In this document: piece by piece, positions 45,815-56,030 of the stretch
Numbering within the stretch: position 1 is the first letter of the stretch
Layout of the letters: each line of letters starts with the position of its first letter
DNA from: Pseudobythopirellula maris
GTDB lineage: Bacteria; Planctomycetota; Planctomycetia; Pirellulales; Lacipirellulaceae
NCBI RefSeq assembly: GCF_007859945.1
Contig: NZ_SJPQ01000002.1
Coordinates: 784,279 to 848,278, forward strand
Direction: 5' to 3'
Length of the DNA stretch: 64,000 nt
The notes under the pieces: model-generated
Seen by the model: the letters and a program-made list of their open reading frames with translations, nothing else
Told to the model about the DNA's origin: nothing
Databases searched by the model: none
Program-made: the position numbers and the translations under genes

Positions 45815-48800
45815 CTACTGCGGCGCCTCGGAGAGCTGCTTCTGCACCTCGGTCCAGCTGAGCCGCACCTGGTCGATCCGCGGCAGGTACTCCTCGGGAT
45901 TGAGCTGGTGGCGGCGTTGCTGGCGGACGATGGTGACCTCGTCCTCGAGCGCCGTGATCCAGTCGGGGGCGTCGAGCCCGGCGCCGCACGGCTCTTGCAT
46001 CAGCGCCTCGATCTCCTCACGCATGACGTCAAACACCGGCGAGGCGCCCTCCTGGCGGTGGGCCGACTGGTCGATCGCCGCCCCCACGAGCGCACGCAGC
46101 CGGTCGATCGTCAGCGGACGGACGAACCGCTCGGCGATCCGCTCCGCCACGCTCGAGAGCCGCATGCCGTACGCCTCGCACATCTTGTGGTAAGCCTGGC
46201 TGTGCGAGTCGGCCGCCTCGCTGGTCCGCTCGGCGACGGCGCGGCGCCACAGCTCGGCCGCCTCGTGCCGCTGCTTGCGCACGAGGATCTTGTGGGCGAG
46301 GAACACGGGGGTCAGGTTCCAGACCACGCGGTCGTAGCCGCTGCGGAGCCGCAAGAAGTCGACGAACACGTACAGCATCTCGCCGTGGTCCGACATCGTC
46401 GTCGTGACGTTGTAGTCGCGGTACTCGCGGTAGTTCTCCACGACCGCCTCGATGGCCACGGCCAGCAGCGGCGCGGCCTCTTCGCGGGTGATCCCCTTGC
46501 CCAGCTCTTGGAAGAGAACGATCTCCTCCATTTCCTCGTCTTCGGTGATGTTGTCGAGCCAAACGCCGACCCGCTGGTGCAAGATCGCCCGCAGGTTGCT
46601 GAGGTTCAGGAACTTCTGGGTGAACAGGTCGGCGCCGAAACGCTTGACGAAGTCGACGAACCGCAGCCACTCGCGTTTCGAGCCGAGCCGTTCGACCACG
46701 CTCAGCCGCACGGTGCGGCTGTGACGCAGCCAGCGTTCGAGTTGCGACTCGGTGAGGTCTTGCAGCGCCTGCACGAGCAGGCCGTCGGAAGGCTTCACGC
46801 CGCTCGCCGAGTCGCCCGCCAGGATGCCCGACTCCGAGGCGTCCCACGCGTCGGCCGACGCCACGAGGCAGCGGACGATCGCCTGGTAGCCGTTCTCGAA
46901 CAGCCGGTCGTACTCGGTGACGGCGCCGCGGCCGACCGGGTGGTCGACCTCCATCCGCTGGGCGACATCCAAAAGCTCGCACGTCTCGCGGACCATGCCG
47001 AGCCGCGGCAGCCAGCCCAGGAGGTCGTGGATCAGCTGGTGCGTGGCGCGGGCGTTGACGATGCGGCGTGGGTCGCCCCCCTTGCTGAGCGGGATGTAGA
47101 GCAGCTCGCGCTCCAAGAGCGCGGCGGTGAAGTCGCCCCAGCGGCTGCGCACGGCGTCGGCGTCGCCCCGCAACACGCCCCGCAGCACGGCGATCGTTTG
47201 GCCGAGCAAGGTCTTCTCTTCACGCGTAGCCGCGGCGCCGTTGCTCGCGGCCGCGCGGAGCAGGCGGCCCGCGTCGGACATCTCGACGCAGGCGGCGATG
47301 ACCATCTCGACCATCGTGTCCTTGATCGACCGACGCCGGTCGTAGGCGACCATCGACTCGTGGTCGCCGCGCGGCTGCGGGATCTGGTGGGTGTGGACCG
47401 CCTCGAGCAACTCGCCCAGCCGGGCCACCCGCTCGGTGGCCTCACGTTCCCAGCCGGCGAGCGCTGCGCGGCGGCCGTCGGCGTCGGCGCCGCCGACGCC
47501 CCACGCCACGGCGGCGTGTTTCCAGAGCCCCGCGACGGTGCGCAGGAAGTCGAGCCGTTCTTCCAGACGCTCGGCCTCGGCCTCGAGCTCGTAATCGGTC
47601 TCGTCGTCCGCGTCCGGGTCGAACACCGGTCCCTGCATGCCGTCGTCGCTGCTGTCCTCGAACGTCATGTCGTCGTAGGCGGCGCCGAACAGGTCGCGGT
47701 CTTCTTCCTCGTCGTCCTCGAACGGGGCGTCGTAGCCCGTGTCCGAGAAGTCGGCGCCGAGCGTCCCCTGGCCGTAATCGTCCTCGTCGCCCTCTTCGAA
47801 GGCGTCGGCCAGGTCGTCGTCCTCGCCGTCGCCCAGCAGGTCGTCGAGCGGGTCGGAGTCGAGGTCGCTCTCCCAGCCCTCGCCGTACTCGAACTCGGGG
47901 GCGTGCCACATCTCCTCGGCGTTGGCCTCGAGGTGGGCGAAGAACCGCTCGACGGCGGGCCACTGGTCCTCGCCGCTCTCGCGCTCGTAGGCCTCGGTCA
48001 TGCGCAGCCAGCGCTCGGCCAAGGGGTGGAACGAGGCGTCGCCGTCTTCGAGCGGGGTGTGCTCCACCTGGCAGAGCCACCGCATCATCAGCGCCATCGA
48101 CGCCACCCGGTCGCCCTGCTCCAGGAGCGCTTCGATCACCAGCTGGAACGCCTTGGGCGAGTCGAACTGGTCGACGAACATGCCCCAAAAGCTCACGTCG
48201 CCCGCAGCCGAGCCCGCCTTGTGCCAGGCGTTGAGCGCCCCGGCAACGAGGTTCGTGGAGATCTCGGTCTCCTTGGCGTAGAAGCGGCGCACGTCGCTGA
48301 CCATCGGCGTGGCGAACTGGTCCCACCAGCTGGAGAGCCGGTGCAGGGTGGTCTCGAACGACTTCTCGAGCCCCTCGTCGTCGCGTGCGGCGGCCTCGGT
48401 CCAGGCCCGCGAGCAGAGGTCCACGACCTGCTCGACGAGCACGATTAGGTCGTCCACCCGGTAGTCGTGCACCGTGTTCTCGAGCGCCGGGAACAGGCTG
48501 AAGTTGCCGCCAAAGCCGATCACGTTCCAGGGGTCGACCAAAGCGCCACACTCAATGGCGCGGTGCAGCAGCGACTCGATCTCGGGCAAGGTTTCCGTAA
48601 CGGCGGCCACGTCGCCGGCGTCGATCGCGTGGTGCCCCTCGGTCAGCCGGCAGTAGATCTCGCTGAGCATCCGCGCCGAGGCGACCCGCACCGTGTGGGC
48701 CTGCTCCATGGCGGCCTCGGGGTAGCCCATCCGCGCGAACACCTGCGCCAGGTGAACGTGCTGCAACTGCACCGCGCGGCGGTTGGCCATCTCTTGGTTC

Positions 48801-49933
48801 AGGTGCTGCCGCGCGCCGGCAAACGGCTGCCGCTGACGCTCGGCCTCGGCGCGCAACCGCTCGCCATGGGCCCCTTCGGCGCGGGCCAGCAGGTCGTCGT
48901 AGAAGTTGTCGCGGTAGCGGGCGATGTGCGGCAGCAGCGTGGCGAGCGTCGTGTCGGAGTCGTGCGCCGTCGGCCCCGAGCCGCACGTGCCCGACGCCAT
49001 CAGCATCGTGCCGGCCAGCACGGCGGCCGCCTCGAACTCGAGCTCGCCGCGGTCGAAGCTGCAGCCGCTGCGGTCGGCGCTCGCGCTCTCCACGCGGCTG
49101 GCGAGCGCCTCGAGCACGACCGGCTGCAACACGAACCGCCGGTAAAAGCCGTTCTGGTCGATCCGGTTCGGGTCCCACTGGCCGAAGTGGTAGTTGGGCC
49201 GCTTGTTCACCGGGTGGTCGAAGTCGTAGGCCCGCGGGTCGACGGCCAGCTCCTCCATGAGCGCGGGGTCAAACCACGCGTCGCGCAAGATCGTGTCGTC
49301 CGTCGCGTGGAGGATCTCGATCGTCCCGGCGATGATGTTGCTGTAAGGCCCGTGCGACACGCCAGCCGACTCGATGTAGAGCGGGCAGGGGCGGATCCAC
49401 TCGTGGCGGTACGGCTCGACCTTCTGGTCGCCCTCGAGCACGGCGATCGGGCGGTAGCCGATGTAGTCGTCCAGCTGGTCGCGGGCGCGATCGATGATGC
49501 GTTCGGGCTGCTCCCAGGTTGGTCCCTGCGACAGCAACGCCTCGAACGTGCGGCCGATGAACAGCGGCCGGAACAGCGACCGGCCGGTGCGACGCCACAG
49601 CAGGTCGCTGTGGAACCGCTGGTAAGACTCGCGGAACGGCGCGAGCATGCCGACCACGGCGCGGGCCTGGGTGGCGTCGGCGAAGGCGCCCCCTTCGGCC
49701 GCCAGCTCGTCGACCCGGGCGCCGAGCCATGCGACCAGCGTGGCGAGCGAGTCGACATCGGGCTCGCCCGGCTCGTGGCTCGCCACCAACGCCTGCTCGA
49801 TGGCCGAGTGGAGTTCGTTGATCGCGCGGAGGAACTTGCCGTCGGTCGCCCCCGAAGAGAAATTCAGGTAGCCGGCCGCCTCGCGGAGCAACTCGCGCTG
49901 CGCGTCGTTCGGCGAGATCTCTCCGGCTGCCAT
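45815..49933 (-). CDS. Very large hypothetical cytoplasmic protein (1372 residues)
   Basis: The ATG at 49933 gives MAAGEISPNDAQRELLREAAGYLNFSSGATDG; the upstream open frame is Arg-rich and rejected. No signal peptide or membrane helix. The protein is mainly helical: an N-terminal region (about 1-670) with repeated amphipathic helices resembling TPR-like packing, a very acidic, probably disordered linker (about 680-785) rich in Asp/Glu/Gly, and a second helical region (about 790-1372). No catalytic motif or known family was recognised. It is the largest gene in the window. Confidence 0.8.
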   Translation of the reverse strand: MAAGEISPNDAQRELLREAAGYLNFSSGATDGKFLRAINELHSAIEQALVASHEPGEPDVDSLATLVAWLGARVDELAAEGGAFADATQARAVVGMLAPFRESYQRFHSDLLWRRTGRSLFRPLFIGRTFEALLSQGPTWEQPERIIDRARDQLDDYIGYRPIAVLEGDQKVEPYRHEWIRPCPLYIESAGVSHGPYSNIIAGTIEILHATDDTILRDAWFDPALMEELAVDPRAYDFDHPVNKRPNYHFGQWDPNRIDQNGFYRRFVLQPVVLEALASRVESASADRSGCSFDRGELEFEAAAVLAGTMLMASGTCGSGPTAHDSDTTLATLLPHIARYRDNFYDDLLARAEGAHGERLRAEAERQRQPFAGARQHLNQEMANRRAVQLQHVHLAQVFARMGYPEAAMEQAHTVRVASARMLSEIYCRLTEGHHAIDAGDVAAVTETLPEIESLLHRAIECGALVDPWNVIGFGGNFSLFPALENTVHDYRVDDLIVLVEQVVDLCSRAWTEAAARDDEGLEKSFETTLHRLSSWWDQFATPMVSDVRRFYAKETEISTNLVAGALNAWHKAGSAAGDVSFWGMFVDQFDSPKAFQLVIEALLEQGDRVASMALMMRWLCQVEHTPLEDGDASFHPLAERWLRMTEAYERESGEDQWPAVERFFAHLEANAEEMWHAPEFEYGEGWESDLDSDPLDDLLGDGEDDDLADAFEEGDEDDYGQGTLGADFSDTGYDAPFEDDEEEDRDLFGAAYDDMTFEDSSDDGMQGPVFDPDADDETDYELEAEAERLEERLDFLRTVAGLWKHAAVAWGVGGADADGRRAALAGWEREATERVARLGELLEAVHTHQIPQPRGDHESMVAYDRRRSIKDTMVEMVIAACVEMSDAGRLLRAAASNGAAATREEKTLLGQTIAVLRGVLRGDADAVRSRWGDFTAALLERELLYIPLSKGGDPRRIVNARATHQLIHDLLGWLPRLGMVRETCELLDVAQRMEVDHPVGRGAVTEYDRLFENGYQAIVRCLVASADAWDASESGILAGDSASGVKPSDGLLVQALQDLTESQLERWLRHSRTVRLSVVERLGSKREWLRFVDFVKRFGADLFTQKFLNLSNLRAILHQRVGVWLDNITEDEEMEEIVLFQELGKGITREEAAPLLAVAIEAVVENYREYRDYNVTTTMSDHGEMLYVFVDFLRLRSGYDRVVWNLTPVFLAHKILVRKQRHEAAELWRRAVAERTSEAADSHSQAYHKMCEAYGMRLSSVAERIAERFVRPLTIDRLRALVGAAIDQSAHRQEGASPVFDVMREEIEALMQEPCGAGLDAPDWITALEDEVTIVRQQRRHQLNPEEYLPRIDQVRLSWTEVQKQLSEAPQ

Positions 49934-50324
49934 GCTCTGTCGTCGCCTGCGGCGCCCGCTTCGTTGGTGATAAAAATAGTGGCGGCTCGAAGAAGCAGCC
50001 GAGAGGCGCGGCGCCTTCGCTCCGCCGCCCCGCTCCCGTCGCCTGGCCCACGGGCCGGCTCTGCCGCCCGGCTGGCCTTTCCGAAGGGCCAACCGTCTCG
50101 CAATCAGCTCCCACTCTACGGGATAGCGCCTCGGGGGGTCTAGCGCCGCTCGCCCCCCGTAGGAGCCGCGCAGGCCGCACAACCGCCCGTTGGGGCGCCC
50201 GCAACACCCTCGGGCCGTGTCGTTGCGTGCAGTCGTCGTCGCGGGCGATTATGATGGAGGCTTGGCGAGCAGCCCCCTCGACGCCCTCCCCACGCCCTGC
50301 CGACAAGCACCGACTAGCGCCACG
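49934..50324. other. Intergenic region between divergent genes
   Basis: About 390 GC-rich bases with no gene having a ribosome site. Promoters of the large orphan gene and of the beta-propeller gene are expected here but were not identified. Confidence 0.4.
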
Positions 50325-51680
50325 ATGAAGCACCCCATGCACCGAGCCTTCCGCAAAGTATTTCTCGCCCTCGCCATCGCGGCGGGTTCCTCGGCCGCAG
50401 CGCACGCCGCTCTCGTGAGCGCCGACGCGGCCGCCTACCTCGGGCTCGACCGCGATTGGTCGACCCAGGCGCCGATCGACACGTCGCGCAGCCGCGTGGC
50501 CCAGTCGGCGCTCGCGGGCGATCGGTTGTACGTGCTCTCGACCGCCGGCGTGCTGCAGTCGGTCGACACCGCTACCGGCGCCAGCTTGTGGACTACCCGG
50601 CTGGGCGACCCGCGGTTTCCCAGCCTGGGCGTCGCCGCACAGGGTGAGGACGTGGCCGTGGTCAACGGCACGACGCTCTACGTGTTCGACTCCGCCAACG
50701 GCCGCGAACGTTTCCACGCGCCGCTCAAGGGCGCCCCGGGAGCGGGCCCGGTGATCGCCGCCGGTTCAGTCTTTGTTCCGCTCATCGACGGCCGCATCGA
50801 GGCGCTAGCCATCGACCGCGATAAGGGCAGGAGTTGGTCGTACCAAGCCTCCGGCAACCTGTTCTACCCCGGCGCCGTGGGCGAAGAGCGGGTCTTCTTC
50901 GCCAACACGAGCGGCGAGCTGTTCGCCGTCGCCAGCGATCGCAGCGGGGCCGCCTTCCGATACGAAACCGACTCGCCGATCGTCGCCCCCCCGGCGCCTT
51001 TGGGCGGGATGGTCTACATCGCCACTCGCAACGGTTACTTGCACGCCCTCGATCAGCTAAGCGGCCAGCAACGCTGGCGCGGCGTGGTGGGCGAGATCGT
51101 CTCGCACGGCCCGCACGCCATCGACGGACGGGTCTACCTGCTGACCGACGCCCCCTCGATGCACGCCTTCGACGCCGCCACCGGCGAGATGCTGTGGCAC
51201 ACGTCCGGCATCGAGCGTTTCGTCAGCGCCAGCGACAAGCGGGTGCACGCCATCGACCGCCGAGGGGCGCTCGTTGTGCTCGACCGCGAGACCGGCCGCG
51301 TCGTCTCACGACGCTCGGTTGGCGAGTCGTTCAACACAGTCCGCAACGACGAGAACGACCGCCTGTTCCTGCTCACCGACAGCGGCTACCTGCAGTGCCT
51401 GCACGAGAAGTCGCCCGAAAAAGGTGAAGCCGACGCCGCGACCGAGACGCCCGCCGCCGATGAGCCGGCGGCCGACGATCCCGCCGACGCCCCCATCGCC
51501 GACGACCCCTTCGCCGTGATCGAAGAGGAAGAGGAGCCCTTCACCGCCGACGAGCCGGAAGAGCCTGTCGTGGAAGAGCCAGCCGAAGAGGAGCCGGCCG
51601 CCGAAGACCCGTTCAACGCGGCCGACCCGTTCGGCGGCGATGACCCCTTTGGCGGCGAAGACCCGTTCGGCGATTTCTGA
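50325..51680 (+). CDS. Exported PQQ-like beta-propeller protein with acidic tail
   Basis: A 451-residue protein (ATG 50325; 50337 also possible). It has a signal peptide ending near AHA, then about seven blades of the BamB/PQQ-enzyme-like repeat (LYVLSTAGVLQSVDTATGASLWTTRLG, VFFANTSGELFAVASD, YIATRNGYLHALDQLSGQQRWRG, VYLLTDAPSMHAFDAATGEMLWHTSG). From about residue 365 a long Asp/Glu/Pro-rich tail ends in repeats of DPFGGDDPFGGEDPFG. A binding or assembly role outside the cytoplasm is likely; there is no enzyme signature. Confidence 0.85.
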   Translation: MKHPMHRAFRKVFLALAIAAGSSAAAHAALVSADAAAYLGLDRDWSTQAPIDTSRSRVAQSALAGDRLYVLSTAGVLQSVDTATGASLWTTRLGDPRFPSLGVAAQGEDVAVVNGTTLYVFDSANGRERFHAPLKGAPGAGPVIAAGSVFVPLIDGRIEALAIDRDKGRSWSYQASGNLFYPGAVGEERVFFANTSGELFAVASDRSGAAFRYETDSPIVAPPAPLGGMVYIATRNGYLHALDQLSGQQRWRGVVGEIVSHGPHAIDGRVYLLTDAPSMHAFDAATGEMLWHTSGIERFVSASDKRVHAIDRRGALVVLDRETGRVVSRRSVGESFNTVRNDENDRLFLLTDSGYLQCLHEKSPEKGEADAATETPAADEPAADDPADAPIADDPFAVIEEEEEPFTADEPEEPVVEEPAEEEPAAEDPFNAADPFGGDDPFGGEDPFGDF

Positions 51681-51706
51681 GCGACGGTCATTTTCTGAGC
51701 CCTAGC

Positions 51707-53782
51707 TCAGTGCACCCGCTGCCCCGGCTTGGCGCCCTCGTCCGGCGAGAGGACGAACACCTCTTCGCCCCCCGGGCCGGCGGCGGCGATCATGCCGTGG
51801 CTCATGCCGAAACGCATCTTGCGCGGCGCCAGGTTCGCCACGTACATCACGAGGCGGCCGACGAGCTTCTCCGGCTCGTAAGCCTTCTTGATGCCGGCGA
51901 ACACGTTGCGTGTCTCGCCGCCACCGAGGCTGAGGGTGAGCTGCAGCAGCTTGTCGGCGCCCTCGACCTGGTTGGCTTCGATCACACGGGCGATCCGCAG
52001 GTCGACCTTCATGAAGTCGTCGAACACGCACTCCTCGGCCAAGGGCTCGGCCTCGAGCGGCTCGGGGCCGTCGTTCCATTGGTCCGAGGCGCCGGCGGCT
52101 GACGCCGTCGACTCGGCTGCGACTGCGGCGTCTTCTTTGGACTCTTCGATCATGGCTTGCACCTTCTCCGGTTCGACTCGGGTCATCATGTGTTTGAATT
52201 TCGCCACCGGCGTGCCGGTGAGCGGCGTTTGCGATTGGTCCCAGTGGGTGATCGGCTCGCCCAGCAGCTTGCCGGTCTTCTCCGCCAACTCGGGCAGCAC
52301 CGGCGTCAGGTAGACGACGATCTGCCGGTAAAGGTTGATCGCAATCGTGCAAACGTCTTGCAGCCGCTGCGTCTGGTCGGTCTCCTTGCGCAACTCCCAC
52401 GGCTTGTTTTCTTCGACGAACGGGTTCGCCCGGTCGGCCAGGGCCATGATGAGCCGCATCGCCTGGCTGAAGTCGGTTCGCTCGTAGGCGGCGGCGATCT
52501 CGGCGCCTTGAGCGGCGGCGTGCTCGAACAGCCCGCCGTCGTCGGGGTACTCGCTAGAGAGGCCGGTCTGCTGGACGAACTTCGCCGAGCGGCTCGCCAG
52601 GTTCACCACCTTGCCCACTAGGTCGGTGTTGATCTTCGTGACGAACTCTTCGCGGTTCAGATCGAAGTCGTCGACGCGGCTGGAGAGCTTCGTTGCGTAG
52701 TAGTAGCGCAGGTACGCCGGGTCCAAGTGGTTGAGGTACGCCCGCGCTTTGACGAACGTCCCTTTGCTCTTGGACATCTTCTCGCCGTCGACCGTGAGGA
52801 ATCCGTGCACGCGGACTTTGGTCGGCAGCGAGAAGCCGGCCGTCTTGAGCATGCCGGGCCAGAACAGCGTGTGGAAGTAGGTGATGTCCTTGCCGATGAA
52901 GTGGTGCACCTCGCAGTCGTCCGACCGCCACCAATCATCAAAATTCTCGCCCTCGCGGTCGCACCACTGCTTGGTGCTCGCCATGTAGCCGATCGGGGCG
53001 TCGAACCAGACGTACCAGTAGTTGCCCGGCGCGTCGGGGATCTCGAACCCGAAGTAGGGCGCCGGCCGGCTGATGTCCCAGTCGCGCAGCGGCTCGGGCT
53101 TCTCGGGCGGGCCAAGGAAGTGGCCCCTGAGGTAGTTGGCGATCTCGCCCTGCAGCGCGCCGGAATTTTGGCTCCACTCCTCGAGGAAGCCGTGCAGCTT
53201 CTCGAGCTCGATGAACAGATGGTCCGCCTCGCGCGGCTCGGGCGTCGCGCCGCTGAGCGTGCTCACCGGGTCGATCAGGTCGGCCGGCGAGTAAGCCACG
53301 CCGCACTTGCTGCAGTTGTCGCCCGGCTGGTCCTCGGCGCCGCACTTGGGGCACGTGCCGCGGACAAAGCGGTCGGCAAGGAAAACGCCCTCCTCGGGGT
53401 CGAACAGCTGCTCGACGCGCTCGTTCTTCACGAGCCCGGCGTCGCGGATCTTGCCCCAGATCTCGCCGCACAGCGCGCGGCTCTCGTCGCTGTGGGTGCT
53501 ATGAAAATTGTCGAGCGAGATGCCGAAGTCGCGCAGGTCTTGCTCGTGGGCCTTTTGCACCTCGGCGAGCAGTTCCTCCTCGCTGCGGCCCTCGCGGCGG
53601 GCGCGGATCATCGTCGCCGTGCCGTGCGTGTCGTCCGCGCAGACGTAGACGCACCGCGCCCCCGTGAGCCGCTGGAACCGCACCCAAATGTCGGTCTGGA
53701 TCGCCTCGACCATGTAGCCGAGGTGGATGTCGGCGTTCACGTAGGGCAGGGCGGACGTGACGAGCAGGCGTCGCTGGGGCAT
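51707..53782 (-). CDS. metG: Methionyl-tRNA synthetase
   Basis: A 691-residue class I synthetase. HIGH-type motif IHLGYM (near residue 20; Tyr in the last position), zinc knuckle with [18 protein letters not shown], and KMSKS (335-339) in [14 protein letters not shown]. The anticodon domain follows, and a C-terminal EMAPII/Arc1-like tRNA-binding domain (about 580-691) includes [24 protein letters not shown]. It charges tRNA-Met in the cytoplasm. Domain order and length are normal for the form with a C-terminal binding domain. Confidence 0.96.
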   Translation of the reverse strand: MPQRRLLVTSALPYVNADIHLGYMVEAIQTDIWVRFQRLTGARCVYVCADDTHGTATMIRARREGRSEEELLAEVQKAHEQDLRDFGISLDNFHSTHSDESRALCGEIWGKIRDAGLVKNERVEQLFDPEEGVFLADRFVRGTCPKCGAEDQPGDNCSKCGVAYSPADLIDPVSTLSGATPEPREADHLFIELEKLHGFLEEWSQNSGALQGEIANYLRGHFLGPPEKPEPLRDWDISRPAPYFGFEIPDAPGNYWYVWFDAPIGYMASTKQWCDREGENFDDWWRSDDCEVHHFIGKDITYFHTLFWPGMLKTAGFSLPTKVRVHGFLTVDGEKMSKSKGTFVKARAYLNHLDPAYLRYYYATKLSSRVDDFDLNREEFVTKINTDLVGKVVNLASRSAKFVQQTGLSSEYPDDGGLFEHAAAQGAEIAAAYERTDFSQAMRLIMALADRANPFVEENKPWELRKETDQTQRLQDVCTIAINLYRQIVVYLTPVLPELAEKTGKLLGEPITHWDQSQTPLTGTPVAKFKHMMTRVEPEKVQAMIEESKEDAAVAAESTASAAGASDQWNDGPEPLEAEPLAEECVFDDFMKVDLRIARVIEANQVEGADKLLQLTLSLGGGETRNVFAGIKKAYEPEKLVGRLVMYVANLAPRKMRFGMSHGMIAAAGPGGEEVFVLSPDEGAKPGQRVH

Positions 53783-54246
53783 CGTGCTTGGGTGCTAGCA
53801 GGGGAAATGGGCGGGAGAAGCGACATTCTATCGGCGCGCGCGCAGACGAGCGACCCGGCATTGGCGCGCCGTGTGCAACAGAGGCCTCGCGTAGCGTTTC
53901 GGCCCCCTAGCCGCCTCGCTACACGAGGCGGAGCGACAACCGTTGGTCGTCAGCGAAAGTCTTTCGTTGCGGCAGCTTGGAGCTATGCAGCTCGGATCGC
54001 GACGGCGATGCTAGCACGCATTCGCGGCGATTCGCCTTGTAAGTTTTACCCAACTGGAACAAATTGACCCGCGGTTGGAGCAAGGGACCCGCGGCGTGCG
54101 AACGGAGTTCGCCCGTCGCGCCCCACCGGTTGGCCTGCCAGTACGGCCGACACCCCCCCCAAGCGACACAGGACGTGTCGCCAAGCGTTTGCCCCGCCGC
54201 TGCACCCGCGTTCACGCGCGACCACGAGATCCATGGAGGGATACGG
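53783..54246. other. Intergenic region between divergent genes
   Basis: About 460 bases with no supported gene. A GGAGGG ribosome site at 54235-54240 belongs to the downstream gene. No clear promoter was assigned. Confidence 0.4.
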
Positions 54247-55848
54247 ATGGTCTACTCATTTTGCGCCCGCGTTGCCTTAAGCCTGGTCGCGGCCCTGCTG
54301 CTCGGCGCCGCCGCGCCGCCCGCCTTGGCCGAGGCGGTTCTGCTCGACTTTTACCTGCCCACCTGCCCGCCGTGTCGGGCGATGGCCCCCACGGTCGACC
54401 GCCTCAAGGCCGAGGGCCTGCCGATCCGCAAGATCGACGGCTCGCGTGAGCCGGCGCTCGCCCAGCGGTTCGGCGTGTCGAGCTATCCCAGCTTTGTGAT
54501 GACGGTCGATGGCCGCGAGACCGGCCGCGTGGTCGGCATGTCGAGCTACGGCGAGTTGCGTGGCATGATCGACGCCGCCGCCACGGCGACACGGCCCGCG
54601 GCCGCTGCGATGAACGCTCCGACGGATCCGTCCGCCGTGGGCGTCGTGCCCGTGGCCGGTTCGTTCACCCGACCGGGCGCCGAGGGCGACCGCACCTTCG
54701 CCGTCGGCCAGAACCTGGGCGCCGGCCGCCCCGCTCCCCGACCGACCACCCAACCCCGTTCCGCGACCGGCGGCGCCGCCCCTTCGGCGGGCGACGCCGG
54801 GCTGCTCAACGCCACGGTGCGGTTCCGGATCGAAGACGGCACGGGCCGCTCTTACGGCACGGGCACGGTGATCGACGCCCGCGCGGGCGAAGCGCTCGTC
54901 GTCACCTGCGCCCACCTGTTCCACGACGGCCCGGGCGAACCGCTCAACCCGAACCAGCAGATCTTCGTCGAGCTGTTCGAGGCGACGGGCGCCGGCGTGC
55001 GGATCGCCGAGACAACCCAAGGCCAAGTCGTGCGGCACGACTTCGACGCCGACGTGGCGCTGGTGAGCATCCGCACCACGCGGCCAACGGGGGTCGCCCC
55101 CGTCGTCGCCTCGCCCACCGCCACCCGCATCGGCGACACGCTCAAGAGCGTCGGCTGCGACCTGGGCGCCGACCCGACGGTCCGCAGCGGCGCTGTGGTC
55201 GACCTCGACCGCTACCACGGCGCGCCCAATATCGAAGTGACCGGCGCCCCGATCCAGGGACGCAGCGGCGGCGGGCTGTTCAATGCCCGCGGCGAGCTGG
55301 TCGGCGTTTGCTTCGCCGCCGACGAAGAAGCGAACGAGGGCCTCTACACCGGCATCGCCGCCGTCCACGCCGAGCTCGACGCGATCCAACTGAGCGAGAT
55401 CTACCGAGGCTCCGGCGGCTTGGCCCAGTTGGCCTCGGTCGCGGCGCCCCCGGCGGCGGCCGCGGTGATGGCGACGCCCGAGCCGGACCGTCTCGCCGCT
55501 TCCTCCCGGCAGGCTGATTCGGGCTGGCAAGCGGAACCCACGCAGCAGGCGACCCCCGCTCAGCTGGCGAGCGAGCCGGCAAGCCGCATGGCGCCCGTTT
55601 CCGATTGGCCCGCTCCCGAGCGGTCGGAGCCGGTCATCCGCGGGCAGAGCCCCGCGCCCGCGGCGAGCGACCTGTCGCGTTTGGCGCCGGTCGAGCGGGC
55701 GACTCTCGAGGAGATCGCCGCACGGGCCTCCGATTCGGAGGTCGTGCTGCTGATCCGCCCCAAGACGCCCGACGGGCAAACCGAGGTGATCACGATCGAC
55801 AGCGCTTCGAGCCGCTTCGTCGAGACGGTGCGGGCGATGCGGAGATAG
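54247..55848 (+). CDS. Exported thioredoxin-like + trypsin-like serine protease fusion
   Basis: A 533-residue protein with GGAGGG 6 bases before the ATG. Signal peptide (to about residue 28), then a thioredoxin fold with redox motif C40-PP-C43 (FYLPTCPPCRAMAPTV) and the cis-Pro loop (SSYPSFVM), then a Pro/Ala linker (about 110-195). A trypsin-like domain follows (about 198-385) with His223 (VTCAHLF), Asp269 (DFDADVALV) and Ser340 (GRSGGGLFN), all three catalytic residues present. The C-terminal about 140 residues are Ala/Pro/Ser-rich with a helical end. The active Cys pair and triad suggest an envelope protease coupled to disulfide chemistry; substrate unknown. Confidence 0.88.
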   Translation: MVYSFCARVALSLVAALLLGAAAPPALAEAVLLDFYLPTCPPCRAMAPTVDRLKAEGLPIRKIDGSREPALAQRFGVSSYPSFVMTVDGRETGRVVGMSSYGELRGMIDAAATATRPAAAAMNAPTDPSAVGVVPVAGSFTRPGAEGDRTFAVGQNLGAGRPAPRPTTQPRSATGGAAPSAGDAGLLNATVRFRIEDGTGRSYGTGTVIDARAGEALVVTCAHLFHDGPGEPLNPNQQIFVELFEATGAGVRIAETTQGQVVRHDFDADVALVSIRTTRPTGVAPVVASPTATRIGDTLKSVGCDLGADPTVRSGAVVDLDRYHGAPNIEVTGAPIQGRSGGGLFNARGELVGVCFAADEEANEGLYTGIAAVHAELDAIQLSEIYRGSGGLAQLASVAAPPAAAAVMATPEPDRLAASSRQADSGWQAEPTQQATPAQLASEPASRMAPVSDWPAPERSEPVIRGQSPAPAASDLSRLAPVERATLEEIAARASDSEVVLLIRPKTPDGQTEVITIDSASSRFVETVRAMRR

Positions 55849-56030
55849 TCGCTGCAACCGGCACGACCGGCGCCGCCCGCGCGGCTCGCTTGGTTTGGCG
55901 CCCGCGGTTAAGCGTCACTTGGCGAGAGACGCCTCTCGCTTGGCGGCGCGTGGCGTAGCCTATTGGGTTGATATTCTCGGCTGGCGTTTCGCCGCCGAGT
56001 CACACGCTCCCAAGCGCCGCGGGCCGTTCG

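Noticed and set aside
45908-48448. An 846-codon frame antisense to the large orphan gene
   Set aside because: Shadow of high-GC coding DNA; His/Arg/Val-rich with no protein-like organisation or ribosome site.
53700-53730. Tyr in the HIGH motif of metG (IHLGYM) as an inactivating change
   Set aside because: All other catalytic and zinc motifs are intact, and this position is known to vary in the synthetase family, so no loss of function is claimed.
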